Shown: positions 47,430 to 62,188 of the stretch, piece by piece | How positions within the stretch are numbered: position 1 is the stretch's first letter | How the letters are laid out: each line of letters opens with the position of its first letter | NCBI RefSeq assembly: GCF_008831285.2 | Contig: NC_045147.1 | Coordinates: 4,550,001-4,614,000 of the forward strand | DNA from: Nymphaea colorata | Lineage: Eukaryota; Streptophyta; Magnoliopsida; Nymphaeales; Nymphaeaceae | Length of the DNA stretch: 64,000 bases | Direction: 5' to 3' | Translations under genes and position numbers: made by a program | The notes under the pieces: generated by a model | Told to the model about the DNA's origin: nothing | What the model saw: the letters and a program-made list of their open reading frames with translations, nothing else | Databases searched by the model: none

Positions 47430-47600
47430 GGATAACCGTCTCTTCTCTCCTTCTCGGACCAGAGCTCCTTCTTCTCGGAACTGTTGCAAGGAAGAAAATG
47501 CACAGAGGAAGATTCCTCCAACTTTCGCCCACCTTTAAAACGGTTCAGAAGCCCACCTTTAAAAAGTTCTGGGATTTTCTTTTTTGGGATGAAGTGAAAG
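47430..47600 (-). promoter_or_regulatory. Probable 5' leader and core promoter of the membrane-protein gene
   Basis: On the minus strand the region upstream of the ATG holds two copies of TTTTAAAGGTGGGC (the TTTAAA words lie at about 47535 and 47560), possible TATA-like elements, followed by a GA-rich leader. This is composition-based inference. Confidence 0.3.
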
Positions 47601-47928
47601 AGAAGCAAAGAAAAGGGAAAGATAGAAGTACTTGTTCATAAAATACATATTAGGGAAGAAGAAAATGGAAAGGTTCAAACTTATTGTGTTTGGATGATAA
47701 AGAAACAGAAAGGAAATGAAGGAAAAAGTTAGATAGATGATGTTTATAATCTTGACAAAATTTATTGCCTGAAAAAAAACATAGGTAGTGAATTGGTTTT
47801 GAAATATTTGTTTATAGTTTTTGGGTACTTGAAATTGATGGTCTGTGTCTCAACATAAATTGTTCCTGTAATATGCCATTGTAGTTGGTAAGTTTTCCAT
47901 GTACTTTGTGCATGAATTTTCTCTATCT
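47600..47928. other. AT-rich intergenic DNA
   Basis: Nothing recognised between the membrane-protein gene's leader and the tandem repeat beginning near 47929. Confidence 0.45.
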
Positions 47929-48222
47929 GTGTGTGTGTGTGCCCCCAAATTGATGATGAATAAATTTGCTTATAACTTATCATTCTGCTAATATGAATGT
48001 AACCATATGGTGGCATAACCTATTGAAATACTGTGTGTGTGTGTCCAAACTGATGATGAGCAAATTTGCTTTAACTTTTCATTCTGCTAATATTAATGTA
48101 ACCATATGGTGGCATAATTTATTAAAATATTGTGTGTGTGCCTAAATTGATTGTGAATAATTTTGCTTATGACTTATCATTCTGCTAATCTGAATGATAT
48201 GGTGGCATAATTTATTGAAATA
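47929..48222. repeat. Three tandem ~98-bp units, each beginning with a GT run
   Basis: Units at about 47929-48030, 48031-48129 and 48130-48222 each contain (GT)n, AAATTGATGATGA-like sequence, TTTGCTTATAACTTATCATT, CTGCTAAT and ATATGGTGGCATAA. They diverge by roughly 10-15%. The third has lost part of the AATGTAACCAT segment. Confidence 0.9.
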
Positions 48223-51200
48223 CATATTTTATTTTATTTTATGCAATAAAACGTTGAATCAAACCTTTTGTGTTGAAAGGTAGATTAAATCTACTTATTT
48301 TTAGAATACACACACACATACACAAACCCAAGAAAGAAGAAACAGATTATAAGTTACCTACACATACATATACATATGCATGAGAGAGATGACATTAGTT
48401 CAACCAAATACTTTTAACCAAAATGTACCGTGCACACAAATAAATATGAATATAATTGAAAATGACCAGTCAAATTAAAAAACAAAAACAATTTGGAGGA
48501 AATATTTTTCAAATTAACATTAAAAAAATAAATTCTATAATAGATTAGTATATATTTATTAAAAAAAGATATATTGTATTTCTTATATACAAAAATTTAT
48601 TTATATCTGTTGTTTCTTTTTTCATAAAATTGGGATGTGTGGAAGAAAAATCATTTGGGAGAGCCAGCTTCTAGTGTATGACTTTTCAATCTATCATTCA
48701 TATTGACTGGCTTATTGTACAGAGAGAAAGAGAGAGAGCGTATATATATATAGTGCGAATGAGAGATAGAAAACTACTACAATCAAAATAGGAGTTTTAG
48801 GGGAATTATTATCAATCAAGTTAAATCATTTCCATTCATTTCCTTTGCACAACTAAACAAATATAATTTTTGACCTTTCATTTTATTTTGTTTCTCCAAA
48901 CACGCTTTTAAAACAATTTTGATTTGAAAGTTTAAACCTAGGTAGAATTTTGATTTGAAACTTTAATCTAGGTAGATTTCATGTATATTTATGATGTGAT
49001 AAGATTAGACTGAGCATACAAGTACCCCGAAACTTTTTTTCACATCTGGGCAAAATCATCTAGTTTCAGTACATGCATTATATACCATTTTTCCTGTATA
49101 AACCTAAGTCTTATGTCTAATATACCTAAGTTTAGGTCATATGTAACATGTATTTGAACCCATGATCCTAGAACCAAGGTCAGTTGAGGCCGCACCTGGT
49201 TAGGCCTAGGCTGAAGATGGAACTTACTTAGTCTAAAGTCATTTTGAACTGAAGCTACCTAGCCCAAGTATTTGCACTACATATGTTCTCAAAATGTTCA
49301 TCTAAACTGATGAACAAAGCATGAAATATTCTTCTAGAACTCTTCAATTGAAGTCTACGAGTTTCAGATCTCATTTTTATGGAAAATCAAGTATGAAGTA
49401 TTGAAAAGACAATTGAAAGACAAGCTTAATGCATGTTGTTTCCTAAGTTTAGTTGAATTAACCTAAGTTTCAAAATTCATGATTTCCCAAGCAAAATTTT
49501 GTCAAGCTTGCCCGTCTTAGAGAGTTTTTCTCTCTCCACACACTATGAAAAGAGGTTGTCCCCTCTCCCTTGAGGAGACAAATTCTAAGACTACTCTATG
49601 GCAAAGAAATTGGGAGCAATTCCAACGAAGTGCTTTAAAAATTTTATTTTCACTCTAAAAGCCTGCATTGAGTTTTGCTTCAAGTTGCAAAAGCGACAAA
49701 TAAAGCACCTGGACTCAGGGCTCTGTGAGTCAGGTTCCAGTTCAGGCCTAGGTCAGGTATGTAGGAGTCGTCAGGTTCATGTAATTTTCTTTCTTCTTTT
49801 TTATGTCTTTGTTATTTTCTGTTTCCTTAGTTTTCTTTATGTTATTCATTTCTTTTCTGCTTAGTCTAAGATAGATTGCTTTTGATTCTTATGTTCTAGG
49901 CTAGTTTCTTTTCCTATTTATCTGATATAGAATTTAAATTCTACCTCCTAGCTAGGTGGTGGAGGTTAGGGGCATCCCTCTTCTTTTCTTACTTTTATTG
50001 TATGATTTTTTTTTTCAATATTATATTTTTGCTTATAGTTTCTTTTTAAAGCTAATTGTTTAGATCTAAAAATATATCTACACCATGTTTTACAAGATGC
50101 ATTATGGTCTGCACGATTGAAATATACACCACAATTCATTTAGAAGTTAAGTAAAATAAAATTAATATTGTGCTCTTGACAATAGCAAAGGCTCATAAAA
50201 CCCTAATTTCACTTGACCTCCATTTGAACATACTTTAGAACTCACATTTTCCAAAATGATATTCAAAATCAAACCTTTTTGAAACTTAGTATTCAAAAAC
50301 CTTAGGAACATGCATCATCAAGATAAACCCTAGATTTAAACTTTAACCTGAGGTCAAATCAAGACTGATCTTAGAACCTACAAACATATTCACCACAAAA
50401 CACTAGAATTGCCAAACCCTAAGTTGACCCTCCCCTTGGATTCCTAACCCGAAGGTCTGATGTGATCGAACATTGGAACCTTCTATTATGAAACCCTAAC
50501 ACTTAGCTGGCCCAAATATACATGGACCGTCCCTTTGTTTTATAGCTCACTCTCAGACCAAAAATATGTTTTGAGCTTGAACCACTCACTATAACGCGTC
50601 GGCGACCAATTCGACCCAATTCGAATTTAAAACGAGCCCAAAGTCACTCAAAACGGAATTGGCCTTCCCATTTGAAATAAAAATCATTTTTATACACATT
50701 TAAAAAAAATGGTTTAATGTTTTTTTATATACAAACAACTCTTTCTTTTTTTCTTTTTTATTTATTTAATTCATTTTATTTGATTTAAATTTTTTAAAAA
50801 AATTTAGTCGCTGGCGAGTCACGTGCGACGTGCATTCGCGCGCGACCACACGACTCTATCTCTCACATGCCATTGCACTAGACCACCCAGCACGCAATAG
50901 CGCAGGACCACCTATGCCTGCTGTAGCGTGCCATTCACCGATGCACCAAGTGCTGTTGCACCTGGCGTGCGATAGCATCACACGCTGCCGCGCGCCATTC
51001 GCCGATGCGCCACGCAGCGCATGCTCCATTTTATTGTCAAAACCGCCCCGGTTTTAGCTCTCTTGGGTGGGCATTAGCCCTGCCAACACCCCCAAAGGAG
51101 CATTTGCAGGCTAATGGCCAATCCCACTTAGTCAAAACCTATTCTCTAAAAAATATGAAAATCATCCAAAAATACTTAGAATTCGCATGAAAATCTTGTT

Positions 51201-52372
51201 AAATTAAAAAAAATTAAATTTTGAGTTTTGGCTCTAAAACTCTCTATAAACACCATCACAATCTTCTCCCTTGGGCATGAGCTAATCCTTGGGGAAACCT
51301 CTAGTGCTTTCTCACTTGAAATCTAGACTTTTCCTTAGCTCTCTATTTCTATTTTTCTCTTTTTCTTTTCTTCTTCTTCAACCTTGAGAGCAAGCTTTTA
51401 CAACTTCCACTCTCCAAAGGAGCAAGCCCCCCCATTCGAGGAAGCTTTGGGATCATCCGAAATAAGAGATTCGTCTTCAAAAATCATTCTTGTTAGAGAT
51501 ATGTATTCAATATCCCAATCCATTTCTTTTTCTTACATTCTCCATTCTTCATCTCTTCATGACTATATAAGATAACCCTCAAATCTCCTTTTCGAAATCA
51601 AGAACTATTCTGGAGTGCACCAGGAGTATGAACAAGGTGAAATAGATTCTATTCCTTCATTTATCTCTAGAAATATGCTTGTTATATTGTTTGCTCATTT
51701 TTTATGTTTGAAATGATGCTCATATTTGATGTGTTAATTTTCTTTAATTAATGAAAAAATGCACGGTGAGAATGAGAGTCTGGTTTGAGATTTTTCTTTA
51801 TTATTATGTTGATTTTGAGGTTGAGAATAGTCCAACCCGAGAAAACTATTTACGAATGTGTATATATTAAAATGCATTTTTATGTCATCCTCACGTTTAG
51901 TTTTTTTCTTAATCACTCGATTGGGAATCCCAATGAGTGCTTTATTACGGTGTTTGATTTTCTTTCATACCTAACAATGGGGAAAAGTATATCTTCTTGT
52001 AATAAACAAAATAATTATATTTTATGTTCATGTATGAAAATATTTGAAATTATAATTTTCAAAAGATTTTCTAAAGCAAGAACGCTCTTTAATGAGATCT
52101 TGGAGACTTAGCTTAGGTTCTTGCATGAATTTAAGTTCCTCTCCAGCCTACATAAAAATAGAACTTGGACATTCTCAAGTCATTTCTTGATTTCAACCCT
52201 CATGAAGAGATATACATATATACATGTTATACATGTATACGTGCACATGAATATCTTTATTTGTTATTCTTTTTATATGGTTTAATATATTATTTTATGA
52301 ATTTTTCATATACACATGAATGCATATATATATATATATATATATGTTCCATTTTCCCTTTTTAGAATCTTT

Positions 52373-52403
<31 letters not shown>

Positions 52404-53470
52404 TCCTATAAAATCTCTTTCCTTTTTTCTCTCTTTTTCTAAGATCTCATTCTCCCTCTTCATTTGAGTTAATGTTTTCTTTTCACAAGTTTTCATATAC
52501 ATACATGTGCATATATGTATACATATATATATATATGAATGTATATACGTAGAAAATACATATAAAGATACTATATCTCTATCTTTTTAAATCTTTTATT
52601 TGATGATCTTTAAAATCTCTGTCTTTCTTTATCTCTATGAAAGTATTTGAACTTTTTCATTCTTTTGGATATTCCAAGATTTATGGTTTTAAATTTTTAT
52701 TTATTGACTTCACCAAGACCAAAAATCAAGTAATGATCAAATATTAGAATTATGCTTAATAGTCTACAACCTCATTCCATTTTCAAAAACTTTTCTATTT
52801 TCATAAAAATACTCATGACGATTTTATAAATAAAAATAAGAAATTAGATGTATGTGATGGTAGGAATGCTTCTAGATGAATGTCATGCTAGGAATGAATG
52901 ATTTCTTTTTAATCATGTAGGATAACTGCATTCATGCATTTACATTCACTTAACATCACAAATGATTACAAACACATCTCTAAAATAACTTAAGTAAGAT
53001 AAGATGAAACTCTAATTATGTAGTAACCGAATTAGAGCAAAATGTCAAGCCTACTTAAAGTGTTAAGAGAACACTAAATTGATTCCAAAAAGTGAGCTCC
53101 AAAAGTTTTCAATTAATATTTGTAAGGACTTCTCAATTCAAAATTTATCAAATTAAAATGATTTACATTATCAAGTGATTCTTCAAAACTTTTTTAAAAT
53201 CTTGAAACATCAAATCGTCAACATTTTCTCAAACACTACTCTACATTTAAAATAAAAAGATGTTTAAGATAGAGTGAAATGCATCAAGAATAAACATATC
53301 TCTTGGATTGGTTACCCCCACTAAAGTCACCCGGAACAATCAATCCTCATATCGATGAGCAAGCTCCTTTTTCTCTCATTAAATCTAATTTTTCTGGAAC
53401 ACTCTAAAAACAAAAAATTTTTGGGAATGCGAACATACATCCTTGAAAATCTCTCATAATCAACTTTTAG
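48223..53470. other. AT-rich repeat-derived DNA, possible LTR fragments
   Basis: No protein recognised. GC-richer sequence at 50800-51070 and a CTCTATAAACACC word at about 51242-51254, followed by a T/C-rich leader, resemble an LTR promoter and R region. The opposite LTR and any polyprotein are absent. Short TA tracts occur at about 52321-52345 and 52384-52403. Confidence 0.35.
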
Positions 53471-53471
53471 G

Positions 53472-53989
53472 GTGTTACAATCCACCTCATTAAGGGACAC
53501 ACATTCGTGTGTGTGGAATCTCAAGTTTGAGTGTTGAAGCATGCTCTGATACCACAATAACAACCTAAATTTTAACTTTTTTTGTAATAATGAATGAAAT
53601 TCAATTTTCATGAAATCAAGCTTTTTAAAAGGCAATTGGGTGTCATTAACAAAAAATGTTAGGAATAAGGACAACTAACCATTTTAACAACCTCTTTTAT
53701 AAATCCTCGAAGATCCCTCACAATCTTCAATATGAAACTAAACTTTCGAGGTGTTACAATTTACCTTTTTAAGGTACACACATCTGCACGTGTGGGATCC
53801 CAAGTCCGAGTGTTGAACCATGATATGATCCTACGTAATGATCCAATCCACTCCAGGCTTGTACCCCTAGTTTGGCAGATTCCAACGACACCAAAAAGGT
53901 TAGGAACCAAGAAAACTAACAACTTTAGCAACCTCTTTATAATCCATTGAAGATTTCTCACAATCTTCAATACGTGACTAAACTTTTGG
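53472..53989 (-). repeat. Diverged tandem repeat of an LTR/PBS-like unit
   Basis: Units begin GGTGTTACAA at 53472 and 53750, and a third start is at 53990. They share ACACACAT, GTGTGGGATCCCAAGT-like words, GAGTGTTGAA and CCTCACAATCTTCAAT-like sequence. The first unit holds GCTCTGATACCA (53543-53554), the minus-strand primer-binding motif TGGTATCAGAGC; the second has a decayed version. It appears to be a duplicated retroelement end, with no polyprotein nearby. Confidence 0.75.
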
Positions 53990-57200
<3,211 letters not shown>

Positions 57201-57203
57201 CTT

Positions 57204-57237
57204 GGGCAAATGGAAAAGTGCAAAAATAGAGAAAGAG
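57204..57237 (+). repeat. Dispersed copy of the fold-back arm motif
   Basis: The 34-bp segment beginning GGGCAAATGGAAAAGTGC and ending AATAGAGAAAGAG matches the reverse complement of 62006-62039 apart from two or three bases. Confidence 0.7.
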
Positions 57238-59391
57238 GCGATCGCTAGAAAAATTATACTTGCCTGAGAATTCCTTCCCTCTCCGTTTGTTTTCGCTGAT
57301 TTCCTTTGCCTACCTCGAAAGATTTACACGACGAGTTCCATTTCTCCACCCTTTCTGAGATAAAAGAACAGGAAAGAGATCAGAGGGCATAATAATCCCT
57401 GCTATGTGCGTGCACGGAGAAGAGAATCAAAATGACGCCGTGTTCCTCTTTCAGGCTTCTGGGAAATTTCGTCTGATTGAGATTGAAGTCTTGGCGATCA
57501 TTCTTTGCAGATTGAAACTTCCACAGCTTAATTTCGTCTGACCAGGTCAATGGGTCGTCCCATAACAAGCAGGGACAGAGGCTGTGGCCTGTGGGCATTG
57601 TGTGAGAAATTGTCCAAGCAGATCCAACAAAATTATTTATTACACAATTTTTTATTTGCATAATGGTGCCCCTTGTCCTTTAAAAAATTTAAATATGACT
57701 GGTACCCCGTCAAAATTTTATAACTCGGCCCTTGATAATAACAAGATACCTAGCTATAGCTTAGATCTAATTGCACCACCTTCTCTTTCTCCTTTAATAA
57801 TTCTAGTAGAGATGTCGTTTGAGCCTGTAAATAATAACATGGCTGGTGATCAAGCAAACTAGCGGCCGAGTCGAATGGAATGCGAGCTGCAGCCGTGAGC
57901 AAAGATGAACAGAACACAGGTTGCCAGTTTGTTTTTTGTCAAAAATTTGGTCTTGGAAATGTTTCTGTAATAGTTAAGATCATAAAATCAACGATAATAT
58001 TAGAAGTTCGTGACTGCCAAATGTGCACTTATATACACTTCTTATATATGCATATAGAGTGTATATAAGAAGTGGATTCCCCAGGGCGCCTAGAGGAATT
58101 AATCGGGCTTCTGTCACACATTACTTCCGATGCAACCCACATGTGCGAGCTCCGGAAGGCACTAGGAATCTAGCATGAATGTAGTACATATCTTAATTAA
58201 CCAGGCCAAACAAGCCGATCGAGATGACGCTGCAAGCAGCCGACCACTTACTGGAATAGGCAAACAAGCAGAGCTTTTTATTAATTTGCTCAGTGATGAG
58301 CCCCTTCACAAGTCAAGCTACCAAGCAAAACCGAAACGTGAGTAGCTTGGTTTTTTTAGGCATATTAGGAAGCAAGCGATCAAGTTGAGATGGGAATTCC
58401 CTGCCACAAAATTAGCAACAAGAGAGAAACGTAGCTCTCTATACAAGCATATGGGAAGCTAGAAAGGAAATGTTTAAGAAACTAGTTTGAAGTATAGTAG
58501 GAAAGTATACGGAAATAAGTAGGAAATGACATGAAAATGACTATGGAATGTGATCTATCTCTGTTTATGAAACATAACAGAAGATTCTCCATTGCTTTCC
58601 AAGAAAGATATACTGAGGGACGCACGCCAGCTGCTTACTTCTGGTTTCCTGGCAGTCTTCCCATACAACTACTAATTAACAAAATTCAAAATGTCAACAT
58701 CAAATGCTAATTTCCCACACGCTTCCATTTCATACTTTGCTGAGTAGTTTCAACTTGTCTCAACAATCACTGCCACTACTTGTTGACTTTTGCATTTCCC
58801 TTTTCATCAATAATTTTCTTCGAACTGTACATACAACCGCGCGCTAGTGCTCCACGCTTCATTAATTCTCTTTTTAATTTTTTTTTTTGTGTGAAAAGTT
58901 TAAGAATGGTCATGAGTTCTGATATTTATATAGGTCTTGGTATTCTAATTTACTGAACCGATGCTATGAGAAATCAAATATTACTAACATGAAAGCAAAA
59001 GACCACAGTAAATGGAAAAAATCTTTACTTGCATGCTGTGACTAAACAAGTAGTGACACACTTGAATAGTGATGCAGAATATAGTCGTGTTTGTTAAGGC
59101 ATTCTTCATCAATGGCATAGCTAGAAGCAAGTCACAGAAGACTTGGCTTCAGCGATTGCAATAATGACACTTTGGCCTTTTATATATGTCAGAGAAGATT
59201 AATTTGTTAATGTGTAATTTTGTGCTTTTGAACAATCAACCAGAACTTACCGCCAACTTTATCCAGGCAAAAACTTCATGAATAATGACAGAGAAAAAAA
59301 AGAGAAGGGCCGTGGTCCAACAGACCGATAGAGAGGGAGAGCGATAGAGAGACAGCTGTATGGGAGAGATAGAGTCATCAATCATTAAATG

Positions 59392-59392
<1 letters not shown>
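57238..59392. other. Intergenic DNA, no gene recognised
   Basis: The stretch at 57250-57480 has leader-like TC-rich character on one strand, but no coding frame follows that I can recognise. The remainder is AT-rich with short palindromic patches, such as TATACACTTCTTATATATGC near 58030. Confidence 0.45.

Positions 59393-59450
<58 letters not shown>
59393..59450. repeat. (TA)n microsatellite
   Basis: About 58 bp of TA dinucleotide. Confidence 0.95.
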
Positions 59451-59453
<3 letters not shown>

Positions 59454-59534
59454 TTAATGTAGCCATATATGGTCTTTTTTTTTTGTTTCTACATCTCTCA
59501 CAACAAAAAAAGAAATAAATGGATCGATGCATTA

Positions 59535-59740
59535 CGAGCCCGAGTCGAGTTTTCTTGAGTCGACTTCAATGAACTGGAGCTTGTTTTGGTTAAAAAAATG
59601 AAGCTTGATTTGGTTAAACAAATGAGTTCTTATAAAAACTCAAGCTCGACTCGTTTGTGAACCCTGTCAACGAACTCAAGTTCGAGACGAGCTTTACTGA
59701 GTCCAATCCTAGTTACTTGACTCGATATTCAAGCCTACCT
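59535..59740. mobile_element. Relic of the element-B hAT family (GAGTCGAG subterminal repeats)
   Basis: Words such as GAGCCCGAGTCGAG, CTCAAGCTCGACTCGTTTG and AACTCAAGTTCGAGACGAGC are the same subterminal repeats seen at both ends of element B. No clear terminus or target duplication is present, so this is a fragment. Confidence 0.6.
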
Positions 59741-60476
59741 GCACCGGCCGACATCTACTTCTTCCTCCATCAACCTCCCAAGTTAAGTGGCCCTGCCAAT
59801 TTTCCCTTCTCTTTCATTGATGGAGACCAATCTTTCTCTCTCTTGTTCTTTTTTCCTCTCCATCACTGGTTTTTAGTGATAGAAAGGGTGATGTCTCTTT
59901 TCTCTCTTGTTTTTCTCTTTTGTCCATTCTTCCACTAGTATTTATTCTCGTTGAAAGCAACAATAAATCTAGACGACCGGCTTCATCACTATCACAACTC
60001 GTCTAATTGGCAAGAACAAAATATAAATTGGTCTTGCGACTTACTGCTAATCCTAACATAATCTTTGCAAGGAACGAAAAAGATAAAAAAGAAGAAGCCT
60101 GTTTTATTTGGTTCGTTTGGCAATCACCTACGTCCACGAAGAACCTCCTCTATTCACAGCTTGATTGCAGTGTAGATTGAAATTCATTCTATTATCAGTC
60201 CAGCTCAACCACTCTCTGATATGAGGGGCTCATGATCGGCTACGAATCTTATTATCACAACATAACACTAGGTAATGGCTTTGATTTAAGAATGTAAGTA
60301 ATCCATGAAACCCGTGCAACGGCAGCGGCCATGCAAACAATGTTCAGCTTCAGCAGTAGAGGGTGCAACTGTTGGTTGTTTCTTAGCGGACCATGAGATG
60401 CAAGTAGTCCCAAGTAACGTGCAAAAACCTGTGTTGGAATGACGAGTATCACTCAGAGAGTCACCATTTTTAATTT

Positions 60477-60530
<54 letters not shown>

Positions 60531-61940
60531 GTATTTTAACGACTGTTTCTATCTTGGTGATGGTAGGATGGTTTGATAATCTTAAATAGAGCGGCTGATA
60601 CGATCGTCCAACGAGGGTAAAAAAGGTGGAAGCAGCATGCCAATTTTGCCTTCGTAGGAGAAAAATGAAAAAAAGAAACCCCTGTATATAATATCACTAC
60701 TTGAAAAACGCTATATATATATATATATATATTTGATATACATATATATATATGTCAAATTAACCGGCCAAACTAGTGAGGAGGGCGCAGAACTTTCTCT
60801 CCGTGTTGTGTCACACACGGTGCGTGGACCTGCCTCTCAAGGGAGCCCCGCCCGGTGCGTGTTTGTTGGTCAGTAACCACATTAGATATGTATCATGGTT
60901 ATTCAAGATTGCCCCAGCGTCTACGCCACTGGATGGGACCACGTTGAAGGTTAATTGTTTAACGTGCTTGATGTATTAGGATTCAAGAACTAAAAATTTA
61001 ATGTTCTGAAACTTCAGACGTGGATTGGCATGGGTTGCTGATGCAGTGACTTTGAACGAGTCGTCAATAACTCAAATGCACTTTTAACTGTATAAATATG
61101 GGGCCATTGCGTCTAATTCACGTTCTGATTGGGTCAGCAGTTGGCTGAATGTTCGACCACTTGTGTTTTATTGGCGTTATCGTCATGCATGTAAAAATTG
61201 CAATTTATCACGCAGGCCAAGCTTGCGCAATGTGCCTTTCATTTTGAGGGATTGTCATTTTAGAGGTAAATACATGCCCTGGCTGACTCCTAATCTACCG
61301 CTATATAGGTTTGATGAGTCGGCAGCCAGCTGGATTGTCATTTTGCCTTCAGTTGTTGAATGCCGTTATTTTTCGAATTGTGAAACATCACAAACTTTAC
61401 TAAATATACACAAATACTTACATTACTTATTATTCAGTTTTAATTGATAAAAAAATAAAATCCTCACAAACTTACCTTCTTTATCTACTTATGAAAAACA
61501 TACACTATATGATTTAACCAACTTTTTGACCCGGTGATCTTTAACCAACGTGAGTGGGAGTTTTGCCAACAATGGTTTCACATTCATCATTTTCCTTTCG
61601 CTTTCTTTAGCATTAGCATGAATGGGTGCTAAGTTGTAAGTTTGACAAGTCTAATCCTCCTCAAGGACGAAACAGCTTGAAATGACCATGAAATTGCAAT
61701 ATTATATATGGCATCCGTTTCTCAACATAAATTTCCTAGCAAGAACATCAAAGAGAGATAAAAGGAAAAAAATAAGTCTTCGTTGACCTCACTCCTATAT
61801 ATAGATTGCTCCTTCATAAGATCACCTCGCAGCACAGGGGTGATCACAAAGTCCTCTCCCTCCTGCCCTCTTCTCAAAAGAGGGTGGAGGGAAGGAACTA
61901 TATATCCTTTAGGTTCATGGGTTGGGTGTCCTGGTTTTAG
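59741..61940. other. Intergenic DNA, no gene recognised
   Basis: Contains (TA)n(GA)n at 60480-60531 and TA runs at about 60714-60731. A 16-bp direct repeat GGATTGTCATTTT occurs near 61249 and 61331. Short open frames show no recognisable protein. Confidence 0.45.
60480..60531. repeat. (TA)n(GA)n compound microsatellite
   Basis: About 32 bp of TA run directly into about 20 bp of GA. Confidence 0.95.
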
Positions 61941-62043
61941 AGATGGGCAGATGGAAATGAGCAAAAGTAGAAAGAGAGACACAATCCTGATGCAAACATT
62001 TTCATCTCTTTCTCTATTTTTGCTCTTTTCTATTTGCCCATCT
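61941..62043. repeat. Small fold-back element, 39-bp arms
   Basis: Arms 61941-61979 and 62005-62043 are inverted copies matching at 33 of 39 positions, beginning AGATGGGCA. The 25-bp spacer is non-coding. The right arm is shared with 47022-47046 and 57204-57237. It would form a strong hairpin in RNA or single-stranded DNA. Confidence 0.85.
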
Positions 62044-62091
62044 CCAAAGCCCCCCAATCCTTGAACCTGCAGGGTTGACCCCTTCTTCTTC

Positions 62092-62093
<2 letters not shown>

Positions 62094-62136
<43 letters not shown>

Positions 62137-62188
62137 ACATATATATATATATATATATATATCTGTGTGTGTGTGTGTGTGTGTGTGA
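62094..62188. repeat. (CT)n(TA)n(GT)n compound microsatellite
   Basis: About 40 bp of CT, then about 23 bp of TA, then about 26 bp of GT, nearly contiguous. Confidence 0.95.
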
